A stretch of 64,000 nucleotides of DNA from positions 1 to 64,000 of the forward strand of contig PUDQ02000002.1 in NCBI GenBank assembly GCA_002964805.2, written 5' to 3'. Positions 10,671 to 22,200 of the stretch are shown piece after piece (within the stretch, counting starts at the first letter, position 1; the number at the start of each line of letters is the position of its first letter). Origin of the DNA: Trametes villosa (lineage: Eukaryota; Basidiomycota; Agaricomycetes; Polyporales; Polyporaceae). The position numbers and the translations under genes are program-made. The notes under the pieces are model-generated. The model was given only the letters and a program-made list of their open reading frames with translations. It was not told the DNA's origin and did no database searches.

Positions 10671-11846
10671 ATGTCCGTTGTCACCGGTCAGTTGACTGTT
10701 GTCGTCGTCCTTTTCATCCACTTACCTCGCATCCTGGCAGCTAATCGCACCATTGTCCCTGCCATTTGGCCGGCGGGTCTAGGGCGAGCTTCATCAGGCT
10801 TGTTCGACCTGCAGGTCACCGACACGTACCAGTACATCCCCGAGACCTTCGAGGGGATATGCGACTGGGCCACCATAGCGCAGCAGGACGACGACGAGGA
10901 GACATCGCTGGGCCGCAGGCACTTGATCTACCGCTCGCTGATGCTGCCGAAGGAGAAACGGGGTTCCGCGGAACTCGTCGTCGTTGTCCTGCAGGGGTTC
11001 CTGGGTGACTTCAACGTCACTCCGTTGGGTAACTGGGACCGGTGAGTGCGACCACGCTAGTATCGCCGACGCGTCACTCACATATGCACGATTAAGTGAT
11101 TGTTCGGCGTCGGCTGCTGTGCAGTACGTGACACTTGAGTCGGGTGGCGTCACAGACGCATTCGCCGCTCAAGTGCGCACCCTCCGCAACATTCGCGACT
11201 TCGTGAGCGCGAAGGTTGGCCTGGAGCTTGAGGAGAAACCGGACTCGGAGTCGACCATCTTCCTTGAACGTCGTGTGTTCACAAAGGTCAGTGTGCGATA
11301 GTCGTAGTCGAGGCATTGCTCACCTCTTTCACACAGGTCCACGCCTCGGGTGATCAAGCACCTGAAGTACGTTTGGGCAACGCTTCCGATCCTGGCGGAC
11401 ACGCGCGTAAGATGTCCGCCAAGTGGCGTGTCGATCACCTCATCCCGACGGGCACACGCCGCGACAACAAGAACAGCATGCGCATCGCCCCGACGTCGCT
11501 GCGCCGAGGTGACTTTGTCGAGGTGTCGGCGTATGTCGACATCCAGCTTGTCCGTCGTCAGAGGAGGATCGGAACGATCATCAAGTTTGCTCTCATGGAG
11601 GTCGTTCGTTTGTGGCGGGCTCCTGAGGTCCGAGTGAGTCCTCAACCACATGCACGCGACATCCTCCGTCTTACCTGGTTGTGTGAACAGGAGCGGTTCG
11701 AACGCACGGACCTTACGGTGTCCGAGGATGTGCCGCACCTCCCGAAGGTGATCGCCATGCCGTCCATCTTCAGCATCGGGATGGACGATCTTGATGAGGA
11801 CGACGAAGGTAGGGGTGCGGCGGCAGGAGCTATGCAGGTCGAATGA
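10671..11846 (+). CDS. Gene E: unrecognised protein, divergent from F'
   Basis: My reading has four exons, 10671-11041, 11097-11286, 11337-11633 and 11691-11846, about 337 aa. Introns are 55, 50 and 57 nt and the phases fit; the first acceptor is AAG rather than CAG. A further in-frame 45-nt intron at 11367-11411 is possible. The N-terminus has a hydrophobic run (QLTVVVVLFIHLP), which could be a signal peptide but also resembles the beta-strand starts of F and G. Later segments include KWRVDHLIPTG and RRGDFVEVSAYVDIQ, and the C-terminal part is acidic (DDLDEDDEG). Function unknown. The first part lies inside the palindrome's right arm; the part past 11264 cannot be compared with the left arm. 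Confidence 0.65.
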
Positions 11847-12019
11847 GCGGGAATGCGCCGGTGTACTTGTAGTCGGTTCCATGTCTTGTGAATGTACGTC
11901 TTCGTTCTGTGAATGTACGATCTCCATCTGCGAAAAGACTGCAGTGTCCTATGTTGTTGCGTGCGCGAACGTAGCTCTTCAGCGCTCCCCTCCTGTGACG
12001 CGAACACGTCGTGTGACTC

Positions 12020-12398
12020 AGACCGGTACTCAGGCGTGGTAACTTTGCGCCTCCGCGTGTGCCCCACCAGTGAGGCGCGCGACGAGGGATGCAGCCGCGG
12101 GTTTGAAAGAGCCAGAACGCACGTTCCCTCTTCCTAGCCGGTGAGGAGAGGGCGGTAAGCTGCGCACGGTTCGTACGGGTGTTGCGCGCAATATGCTGTA
12201 AGCCCGACTAGGCATACGGGCTGGTACTCAGGCGCGGTAGCCTCCTGAGGGGCGCGAGGTCGTCTTGGTGGCAAGGGATGTAGCCGCGGGTCTGAAAGAG
12301 CCAGAGCTCGTGTTCGCTCTTCTTAGCCGGTGAGGGTAGGGCGGTAAGCTGCGCACGGTTCGTACGGGTGCCGCGCGCGAGGTGCTGTAAGCCCGACG
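12020..12398. repeat. Tandem duplication, unit about 189 bp
   Basis: Two diverged copies lie side by side: gggatgcagccgcggg at 12086 recurs as gggatgtagccgcggg at 12275, and the similarity runs from ggtactcaggcg to ctgtaagcccgac. A looser series of short blocks (gcgcgaggtga...gggcacgaac) follows to about 12,560. No open frame spans it. It lies between the end of E and the end of H. Confidence 0.8.
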
Positions 12399-12737
12399 AC
12401 GAACTGCAAATAGGCATACTGCTTCGCGTGTTGCGCGCGGCGCGAAGCACGCACGGACATGTACATGGGTACGCCGGAGTATGCTACGCGGATTGCGCGC
12501 GAGGTGAGGTAGGCACGAACAAGTAACGCGTGTTGCGCGCGAGGTGAATTGGGCACGAACGTGTACATGAGTACAGAGTGGTAAGATACGCTAGTTGTGC
12601 GAGATGTGAAGTGGGCACGGGGTGTACATTCATACGCGAGGAAGCTACGGTCGACAGTCCGCGCGCGCTGTCAAGCTAAACAAAGACAGCGTGAGCGTTG
12701 GTTGCCCTTCACAAACGAGGGTGGAACGGACTCACCA

Positions 12738-13918
12738 TCAAATCACGGCAGAAGACTCCGGGAGCGGCTCATCGAAAAGCTGTTCTCCCTCTACGACGAG
12801 GGCGATGCGAAGGAGGGAGAAGGAGGTCTTCCACGCAGTCCAGCGTTTCCCTTCGTTCAACTCCTTGTTCTTGTAGCGCCGCACGTAGCACTCGACAAGG
12901 ACGATGTCGGAGAAGTTGACGCGGTCCGCTGGGATCTTTGCGGCCTCGTCCCATCCTCGGAGGTCGCGGTCGACGGCGTTATACACCTCGTCGAACGTGT
13001 GCATAGTCCCTTGCTTCTTCTTCGGCAGCCACTTGTTGGCGAACGTGAGCGTCGCGCTCTTGCCCGGGACTGGTTGACGCGTTAGCGAGAACAGGCATAG
13101 CAGATCGGAGACATCGACTCACAGGCCTCCGGCTTGCACCGCGTGAAGGCGTTGTACTTCGCGGCCTTCTCGTCGAGTTCGCACAACAGTTGAAGGCCAA
13201 CGGAGAACTGCTCGTCGTGCGTCAGCTGGAGTGTCCGCACGATGCCGACCATCCACACAACGAGGGGCTTGGTCCTGTAGCAGAGTAGATGTTCAGTCGG
13301 GGAGAAGCGTCCATCGGGCGCATCCCCCCATGTGGCGGTAGCGGGAAGATACCCGATGCCGTAGCGGTTGAAATCAGGCTCGCGGAAGGAGTGGAGACGC
13401 TCCAAGCGGCTGTGGAAGCGCGTGAGTGTAAGACACAGTTGCGACGCAGTGCAGTTCAGTCGACGTACGCAATAGCGCTATCTTCGACGTAAGGAGGGAG
13501 ATCTAACACGGGAGGGGGACTCTGCATTTCGTGTAAGTGTACGAAGCGGCATATCAGTATGTATGCTACGTACCAAGTCATCGTCCTCGGCGGCAGTGTG
13601 CGCGACAACGGAGGCGGTGTTGTTGGCGTCGACGGGCCCGTCCACCGCGGGTTGCTGATCGCTATGGCGGAGGGTCAGCGACCGCAAAGACGGTGGAGTG
13701 ATGGGCAGGTATACGTATGGACGTTGCCTTGATTGAGGTCGTCGCTGGCGGTGGTCGTCGACGATGCGTTATCGGAAGATGGGGCAGCTTTCCTGTACCA
13801 GGCGTTCAGCGTTGGCGATGCACACAGAGAGGAAGTGCAATACGTACTTGGCACGCTTCGCCGGAGACGACTGAAGGTCGTCGGCCGCTCTCGTCTTGCG
13901 CGAAGAGGGTCCTACCAT
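12738..13918 (-). CDS. Gene H: six-exon conserved hypothetical protein
   Basis: Exons on the minus strand are 13918-13848, 13792-13715, 13661-13574, 13521-13469, 13409-13123 and 13069-12738. All phases close and give 302 aa, with introns of 52-59 nt. The start codon sits in a ccATGG context. The N-terminal ~95 residues are low-complexity, with a basic patch (KRAKK). The C-terminal half is well-ordered sequence including FSDIVLVECYVRRYK and WTAWKTSFSLLRIALVVEG. I have the impression of a family common in Polyporales proteomes but cannot name a domain. The strand and exon pattern differ from the F and A families, so it looks like an independent gene lodged between two members of the array. Confidence 0.78.
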
Positions 13919-14049
13919 GGCCATACAACGAAAGCGGTGAAGAGCGAGGAGGGTTCAAACACGAAGAGCGCAGTCGGAGGGGCGATAGCGGGCGTGGGGG
14001 CGGGCGTGGATGGACGCGGAGGGAAGTTCCGCTGAGTGTCGTGCCTCAG

Positions 14050-14400
14050 TCCACGACGCTTTTGATATCGCGGTCGCGGCGGCGTGTGCAAGAGGGGCAC
14101 CCCGAACGCTTGATCATTCTTCCGTGCCGTGGTGCCGTCAGGAGGTGGAGGAATGAAGGTCGTCGTCCGTATATAGGGGCGCTCTTGTCACCCATGGTCC
14201 GAGTGTTTCCTGTTCGGAATGCGTCAGGTTCGCCGTTCTCCAAGACCCGCACGATCTGCACTTACCCGCATTCGCCAGATCCGAGCGTATTATCTCGGGC
14301 CAGGCGGGGTGGGGCGCTTCGTGATCGTTTCTGTCTCGACCGCGGATGGGGAAGATGGCGGCATTCGTCTTTCGGTCGTGGCTCGCTTCCCTGAAGGCCA
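14050..14400 (+). pseudogene. J: decayed third copy of the F/G family
   Basis: After a CTCAG acceptor at 14049 the reading STTLLISRSRRRV... matches the start of F exon 2. It continues to FPVRNASGSP at about 14,190-14,220, where F has FVPRNALFSP. In another frame from about 14,310, GRFVIVSVST aligns with F exon 3 (ARLLIAVSIT). No GT donor is present where F's second intron starts (the site reads GA) and no matching first exon is found. I take it as a fragment or pseudogene. The flanks (13,919-14,049 and 14,401-14,910) hold no gene I can support. Confidence 0.55.
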
Positions 14401-14910
14401 GACTCGGGTCTGGGACGGTCTTCACGGACGTCCGCTGTGGGGAAAGTCGGCAGCCTGTCGTTCCGGGGGCTTCATGATGCAGATGCTATGTGCGGAGGGC
14501 GAGAAGTCGGAAGCGGGTCCAACTACAGCCGAACACCCTCGCGCGGAGGCTCACCAGCCTGCGATGGAGGACTGGAATTACCACGCCATTTTCGTGCGTC
14601 ATGGCGTCGTTCGGAAAGTGCGCACCCGCGCGAATTACGTGAATATGCGGAAGGGGGACGACGAAGCCGTGCGGGCGGTACTGACGCGGTACGTACATCG
14701 CACAGTGTCAATCGTGGTACAACTGACCAGTTCCCCGTCAGCCTCGTCGCGCGCGAAGGTGTAACCCTTGACGGTGCAGCACAACAGAAGAAACACGCGC
14801 GACCAGTTAGATTTCGTCCGGGGCGGAAGGAGTTGCTGGATTTAGCACGCAGTCGTCGTTGACATAGATTCGCACGTTCTCTCCATGTACGAATCGCCAG
14901 ATCATCCTGC

Positions 14911-15766
14911 CTACGCACGCGCGAGAGCGCTGTCGATGCTATGTGAGAATATAGACAGCGACGGAAAGCGGACCCTTACGTTGCATCATAGTAGCACCGT
15001 AAAACCTCTAGCTCCGCGACGAGGTCAGCTTGCACCGGCGGCCAAGTCGTGATAGGAAGTCCCGCGATAGGGTTGGCTTGGTACTGGGGGTACGACGGCT
15101 GGGAGGCCACGGCGTCCTCGTAAACGTCATCGATGTAGTCGTAGAAGGCGATGCCGTACGCGCGCCCGCTGCTGAGATGATACGCTAAGGCGCGCATCTG
15201 GGGCTGCTTATGAATGTCGAAGTCGTAATGCCGGGTGACGTAGGTTCGAATAGCGAGGTACGTGAAGCGGAGGAGGAAGAAAGCGAGGTGCACGACGCTG
15301 TACGGTCGACGAGAAGGAATGGCGAACATGATCGTGAACTGGGCGTGGTGACGGCGTCGCTGATACGGCGTCAGCTTGCGCCATATGATGAGTACTCGGG
15401 GATCCATGGCTGCCCGCGACAGCTCCATGTCGTAGATCCCGAATGTGTCTGGCTGCGGAGACCATCAGTGGCCGAATTATCAGTCTGTAAACAGGGATAT
15501 CATACCGCGAGACAGGCAGGCAGAGCGGGGAATGTTTCATTGACTCCTGCCTGAAATACGTTGTTGACATAGCTTCTGATGGTGATGCGCCATTCGCCGT
15601 TGTAGAACACATGCTCGCTTTCGTCAGGAAAACCTTCGCTGCGCCGTTCTACGGAAGGCGGTCAGTACGAATATGCTGTGGAATTCACGAATATCGCACG
15701 GTGCCTCTCGTACGCGGTATTGTGATCCCGCAAGAACAGGAAGAATTCCCTGGAGACGATGGCCAT
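14911..15766 (-). CDS. Gene D: diverged A/B/C/D family member outside the palindrome
   Basis: Exons on the minus strand are 15766-15700 (67 nt), 15648-15506 (143 nt), 15452-14980 (473 nt) and 14929-14911 (19 nt), giving 233 aa. Exon lengths 1, 2 and 4 and all phases equal those of A and C. The motifs are diverged but clear: REFFLFLRDH, EGFPDESEH, PDTFGIYD, LPITTWPP and a last exon ALARA. It is much more distant from A, B and C than they are from their mirror copies, so it is an older duplicate. It shows that the family predates the palindrome at this locus. Function unknown. Confidence 0.8.
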
Positions 15767-16146
15767 AGAGTAGGTATGCCGAAGGAAAGAGCGGTGCGTA
15801 CAAGTGTAGAGTTGGGCGGTCAAGGACGTCGGACGTTTCATTGTACGCGCGTGGACTTATTTGCGGGGAGCCGTTGTCCGGGATCGGCGGTGGGATCTGT
15901 GGTACAGGGGTTTGCGAGCTTGATCGAGGCGAGCCCCGTCTGCCGAACCTGTCGTCCCCGCGGGCGCTACCCCGTCTTCCGTATCGCGCGCGCGCAGGCC
16001 ATAGTGTCTGCAGCTGAACGTGTCATAGGTGAGCAGGCGGTCATGAAGACATAGTTCGGAGCAGGGAAGCGGGTACGGTGTCAAGCGCTGAGCGAGCGGG
16101 TCGTGGCACAGCGTTAGAGCGCCAAAAGTTATCCTCAGCGCTTAAA
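15767..16146. other. Gap between gene D and the Helitron
   Basis: No supported gene. It should contain the promoter of D. The Helitron's 3' end begins at 16147, and the base just outside (16146) is an A on the plus strand, that is a T after the element, as expected for an AT target. Confidence 0.5.
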
Positions 16147-16163
16147 TTAGGTTGTGCGGCCAA

Positions 16164-16179
16164 CGCGCGACCTCGCGCG
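16164..16179 (-). terminator. Helitron 3'-terminal hairpin
   Basis: The stem CGCGCG(A)/(T)CGCGCG with a 2-4 nt loop lies 13 nt inside the CTAA end at 16147-16150. Position and shape match the transposition terminator expected at Helitron 3' ends. The stop codon of the replicase lies about 45 nt to the right. Confidence 0.8.
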
Positions 16180-16224
16180 ACGAGGAGGTCCTCCGCGCAC
16201 ACATGGACCAACTTCACAGATCAC

Positions 16225-19200
16225 TCAAGTCTTTCTTCGCTTGGATGGCATTGAGGAGCTCGCATACTTCCGCTTCTTTGGAGACTGTGTTGTCGGCAAG
16301 CTTGCGCTTACATCTTTCTGTGAATCGTTCAACTGCTCGCGCGCACGGCGTGCGACACTGGGGTCTGTTTCCGTGCGATCGACGATCGTCTGCAGAGCCA
16401 ACTGTTGCAAACGGCTAGTTTCCCGCCTGAAATCTTGCGAAGCCCGACACGTAATTCGAGCTAAAGCGAATGGACGCAGAATGATCACTCCGCTTAGGCT
16501 CGTAGCTCGCGAGAGCATCACATATGGAGCCTCGGAACCCCGACAGCTCTCCAGGTCGATGATCACGCGTTCAAACGTCTGGCCCTGGGATTTATGGGAT
16601 GTAAGTGCAAACGCTGGCTGTATCGGCACTTGCGTTCGCTTAATGGTCAATCTTTTGCCAGAATGCGGATGGACGAACGTCATGTCCACCGTGTCTTCTA
16701 GCACGGGATACTGATCTCCGTCTAGACCGGTCATAGATTCCCCCAGGATGTTAGAGAGGCGCACAACACACGACGTAAGGAGACGGTGCCCTGTGGCCAC
16801 GTCTGTACGATACCGGATGTGGGTCAATGTTCCGATGCTTCCGTTGACGATCCCTCCGCTAACGTCGAAGTTTTGGCAGATTATGACCGGCATCCCCAAA
16901 ACTAGAGGTATTCTCCCTAAACGCTGATTTGTCTGACCGGAATGCAAGGACGTCAGGTGAGTTTGCAACGCTTCATCTGTGATACATTTGCCGCGATGGC
17001 GATCAACTGCGTAGTACCAGTGAAGCTCACGGCCGGTGTTGTGGGCAAATGCCTCAGCTGCTTTCACGTTTAGGGCATCCTTGGCCGCGTTGTCGTACAC
17101 TATGAGTGGTGCGTCATCCCATCCTTCCTCATTCAAAACGTTAGGATTGTTATCTAATACACGGCTTTGCAAAAGCTCATAATCTTCTGCAGTGCATTGT
17201 CCTACACGCAGGCGTGCCAACAGCTCGACGAAAGCAGTGTTTTCAGGTCCGTGTTGCCGCATTATCTGATGTAACATTACGACCGTGGTGAACGACAGCC
17301 ACAGCAGTTTTCCAGCGACGATGAGCTGCCCGCTATTGCGCGCCGAACTGCCTCTACTCTCCGTGTTGATCCACGCGTAGAGTCTGGTTTCGCCAACGGG
17401 CGGTAACTGAGCAAAATCTCCAGCTACAATCACGCTCATACCGCCGAATGGGTTGGTGTTTCCCTTTGCGTCGCACAGAGCTTCGCTGATTTGTGCTAAG
17501 AGCTTACATCCGACCATGGATATCTCGTCAATGAGCAGGTAGTCCACGCCCTCCCACATAGACGCCAAGTCGCCGCGAGTCTTGTTTCCTACAGTACGTC
17601 CAGCTTTTCTCTGATCGAGGCTGAGGGCGGAATGTAAAGTTACACCTCTGATATTACGCGCAGCGATACCAGTGTATGACGCCAACCGGAGGCGGCGGAC
17701 TTCGTTTTTCGCTTCGAAGTAAGCAGTTAAGGCTTGAATAACCCGAGACTTGCCCGTTCCTCCAAATCCACCTAGGTACATTCGCAAAGGATCAGGTCGC
17801 GAATCCATGGAATGTTCTGCAATAATGGTGAACGCCCGTGCTTGCTCACTGTTCAAGCGCCATTGGCGGATATGCGCCGGTATGTCCACCAAAATCGGCC
17901 TAGACGGAAAAATTGGTTCAGCAATGCGAATAGACGGTTCGCCTTCGGATAAGCTGTCTTGTGTTCTGATGACAGCAGCAGGAGCGTCTGTGCCTTCCTC
18001 GACTTGAGTACGAGTGGTCGTCGAAGTCGTGCCTTGAGATAGCAGGTTCTGCTTCCATCGCGTACGCCGAAGTTCGTACTCTGTCTTCCAGTGCGATTCT
18101 AATGTCCGTTCGGTACTAGAAGCCTGATCGACGTCCGTCGTCTGACCGACGCTACTCTGTTGGCTGACCTTGGTTCCGTGTCCCCTGAACAGTTGGCATC
18201 TCTCTGCGGTCGTCAAACAGTCCAAGACCCGAGCAGTCGCCTGCAACTTTCTCCCGTCGCGCGCGACGTCTACGGATTGTAAGTGATCCAGCATATCTTC
18301 CTGCGAAACGTCATTTTCAAGGTCGTTGAACGCAGGCACGCGGTCTGTCCGAGCAGAGGATGTGCGCACTGCACGCAGCTTTCGCCGCTTCTCACGATCG
18401 CGCATATGGTCATCTCGACTGTCCTTGCACTCGTGAGTGATCTGCATATTATCCATAACCTCTAAGTACTCAGGTTTGAGAGAATCCCTTTGTCTAACGA
18501 AGGCGTCCTGCCAGGTCTCGTCCACGCGCTTGAGATCAGCCACCTCGCGCCAGGGTACGAAGAACATCAGCATCAACCTGCAGTACCGTGCGTATTCGTT
18601 CTCGCGATCCTTACGCGGTAGACGAGGTCCAATAGGCACGGGAACGTGGCGCAAAGACTGCCGTAGGACCCTCAAGCCTTTCTTGCTACTCTCGCAATGC
18701 TCGTCCAAGAACGGGATGAGCATAACTCTGCGCCCGTCGTAAGTCAGTAAGTCGGTGAGCTCTCCGGTGTCGGGTACGGGTTCCGCCGAAGACTGACCTC
18801 TGTCTTCGTAATCGCAGTCTGAATCCTGTTCCGATGAGCTGTCGGAGACACCTTCGCGCTCCGCCTCGACATCTACGGCCTTCCGAACAAGCATGACTTT
18901 CTTAGTCTGGGCGATGAAATCCCACACTGAAATACGCTGTAGCTCCTCGCCTCTGTATACGTAGTCTGAAAGCTGATCCCCCAAAGGTATCACGCGTCCG
19001 CGCGGGTCAGTCGTGAACGCTACACTATCATCATTTTCAGGATCCTCGGGCTCGTCGTCTTCGTCAACCGAGATATCCTGTGGGTGGTCACACTCGTGAG
19101 AGCTCGAGTCCTCACCACCGACGTCTTCGATGTCGTTGTCGGTCGGTAGGGCAGTAGTTCCTGCATCGCTCTGTGCGACGTTCGCCAGTACGTCCATTTC

Positions 19201-22200
19201 CGTAACCGCGTCAGCTTGAGACTGAGGTGTCAAGAAGTCGTACCGACATTCTGGGCTAGGGTGCAAGCTGTCTAGGTACCGCTCAAATGCGGGCCAGTAC
19301 AGATTAGCGAACTCATCACTGGTAAAGTGATCCTCATAGTCCAGCAGGTACGACATAACTTGGGGTGCCGATAATTCCTGATTCGCCAATAGCGAGAAGG
19401 CGCACTTATTAAGGGTTCGTTTCGCGCGAACCACAATATCCTCGTCCTCGAGGTTGGGATGAAATTCCAGCGCCTTTTTTACGCCGAGAGCGAGCGAGGT
19501 ATACGCTACGTGAGTCTTCAACTGCGACTTTGTGATATAATCGGTGACGTAGTATATTATAGCTTTTGCATCCTCTCCGGTCCCGATGAACTTAATATCC
19601 ATGTTACAGCGCATTGCTTCAAGTATCGTCGAGTTGAAATTGTTTATCAGACCATCCAGGTGTCGCAGCGTCAATTCACCTGTCGCATAGTCCACCGTCG
19701 ACTCTGCGACGCTGTTCTCCGCCTCGAGCTCGAAGCGGCACGCAGGCTCTTCGCCCTCCTTGCAGTATTTGTAACACGTTGCTGTGTGTTCGTGATACTG
19801 GCAACAAGCTACAAGCTGTCGCACATCGCGTAATCGCTGCTGATGGATGCCTTCTTGGTCCGCCTCCGGGCATAACTCGAATCCACGATGTGTGAGTGGC
19901 TTCTTGCTCGGGACTCCTTTCTTATTATATTCTATAGGGCATTCTCCCTCACCGGAGGGCAAAGTGTTCGCTATCGTGTCGTCTAAGAAAGCGACAAGAC
20001 GCTGACCAAACTCCACACCATCTGCACCGGTTAGACGCTCCTTCAACGCGGTGGGATTCATCCCTCCTTCCAACCATACCATCATGTGGCAATGCAAAGT
20101 TCCTCTCCCTTGCGCTTCTACGCATCCGTAGTACGCCTTCACGACCCCGAGGATACCGCCTTCCAGATTTTCGTGCTTGGGATCATACGCCAATAAGGTG
20201 GAGATAAACGCTCTCATATATGTGTTAAAGAATTCCGCACCTAACGCAGGGTTTTTTGCTACTAGCAGAGACTGCTGCCAGTGATTGTGCGGCTGTTCTG
20301 GCAAAATGTTGTCGACGTCGATATTCTCTCCCGCTAGAAAGCGCACGACGGGGTTGTAGACGTCTGCTGGATTTATGGTGATAAAGAAGTTCGGCATGCC
20401 CTTCGACAACATCAGCGCACGGATTTCATTGCGCATTTTCACTCTGGCTGCAGATGAACCGGGAACAGACCGTGTAACTAACTGCACTTCTTGCATTAAT
20501 TGCAGTACGCGACGCTCGTCAGCATCCTCAGCGCGTAGAACACCTGTCTCGGCGATACGACCACACACACGCGCAAGAGCGTCCTCGGAGACCGCGACGA
20601 AATTGGTTGCGAACTCGGGAAAGTGCGCCTTGCGCACCTTCAGCGACGAGTGCAAGAGTACAGCACGCCGTTGCAGTATGTTGAACGCTATGAAAATGAA
20701 CGCGTAGTGTTCCTGGAACCGTCGGTCCGCTAAGTGCAGTAAGTGTTTGATATGTCGTTTGAAAGACACAGGCTCCTTGCGCTGATCATCTTCGCAGCCT
20801 CCTATACCATACGGGAACAATGTCGGATACAGCATCGGAAAGAGATTAGGATTGCAAAACTCATTCAAAGGACGAGGTCCGTGCGGAACTTCCAGATACC
20901 CGCCTCCCTTCTCTTTGATATGTCTCACAGCAGCAGCCCGCAGCTCATGGGCAGGTGCGCGACCGTCCACGTCCGTGATCACCACCCGCTGGAACTCTAC
21001 CTCATTGTGCGCAGTATCGCGACTGCTGAAGTGCAGCTCAGGATCTGGTACGACCGTGTCCGTGGCGCAGGCAGAGTTGTCGGTGGCGTCACTCGCAGGC
21101 TCTGCTGCCTCAGGCGTATCTGTCGCATCGTACCTCGAAGTGGTGGCCTCCTCTGCGAGGCTGGGGAGGACATGTTCGACGTGCAATGGAAGTATGTCGT
21201 TTTCTGGCAGCGCATTCAGGCGACCTTCATCAATGCTTATATCAGCATACAGTGGATTATTCGTCTTCAGCCAGTTCAGCGCCGCTCGCAGTTTGTCGCG
21301 CCGAACACCCAGTGGTGCTGCATTTTCTTTAAGCCACTCTTTGGTCGGAGCTTTACTTCCAACAAAAATTACACAGATTGGGGTAATGATTTCGGATACA
21401 GTAGGCGGTAATACAGCATCCAGACGCTCCGGTCTCTGAGGAAGAACAATGATGTGCCCCTGAAAGCCTCGCTGCAAGTTAGGCCGGCGCGAATGACTGT
21501 CATTATCATCTTTGCGGTGACCGTCTTTCTTGCGCTTGCGATCGCGATCCTCTCGCAGATGTACAATGTACGCTTTACCGCGTGCGCGCGCGATGATCTG
21601 TTCTTCCAAGAAGGTGAGCCCACGGAGTTCGGGGGGTACGGGTCCGAGATAGTTCCGATTAGCTAACGCGAGAGGGGGAAGACTACCCTTGTTCAAATAC
21701 CGAGCGCACTCCTTGCAAGATTCGACCGCCACGACTTCGCCACTCTCCGAGCGCTGCAAGCCAGCCGGGTTTAACAGTATGTCCTCCGGCAGGCGAGGGT
21801 CATCGAGACAGGGAAACGGAAGCTGCCCCTTCGCGCGCTCCACAATATCTGCCGGACAACGAAGCAGATCAATAGGTAACTTATCGAATGGTACCGTCGA
21901 CTTCTCTGACGCGGGTGACGAAGCACCGCAACATCCACAAACGAATCTACGCAAAGCCTCGCTCGACGTCTCCAGTCGAAACGCGCGTATCAGTTTATCT
22001 TTCAACCCGGGAGGTAGAGAGGTCGGCCACTTTGCCCGGACACTGCGCAACATCTCAGCCCTCCGCGCAGCCGCCGAATGTTTCTTACGGTGCCAGTGAC
22101 GTCGTTCGGCAGACGCAGATCTCGGTGGTTGACGGCGACGAGGTCGGTCGACTCCTTTACCCCGTTCAAGGGATGTGATATGAGCCTTGAGCACGCGGCG

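Larger units (their letters stand above)
5678..11264. repeat. Right arm of the giant inverted repeat
   Basis: This is the mirror copy of 1-5587. It carries genes C', B', A', G' and F' on the minus strand and most of gene E on the plus strand. Because the partner arm is cut by the window edge at base 1, 11264 is only the last position at which the match can be tested; the repeat may extend further into gene E. Confidence 0.97.

Noticed and set aside
14486..14862. Possible further genes between J and D on either strand
   Set aside because: The frames lack motifs shared with either local family and no intron/exon pattern closes.
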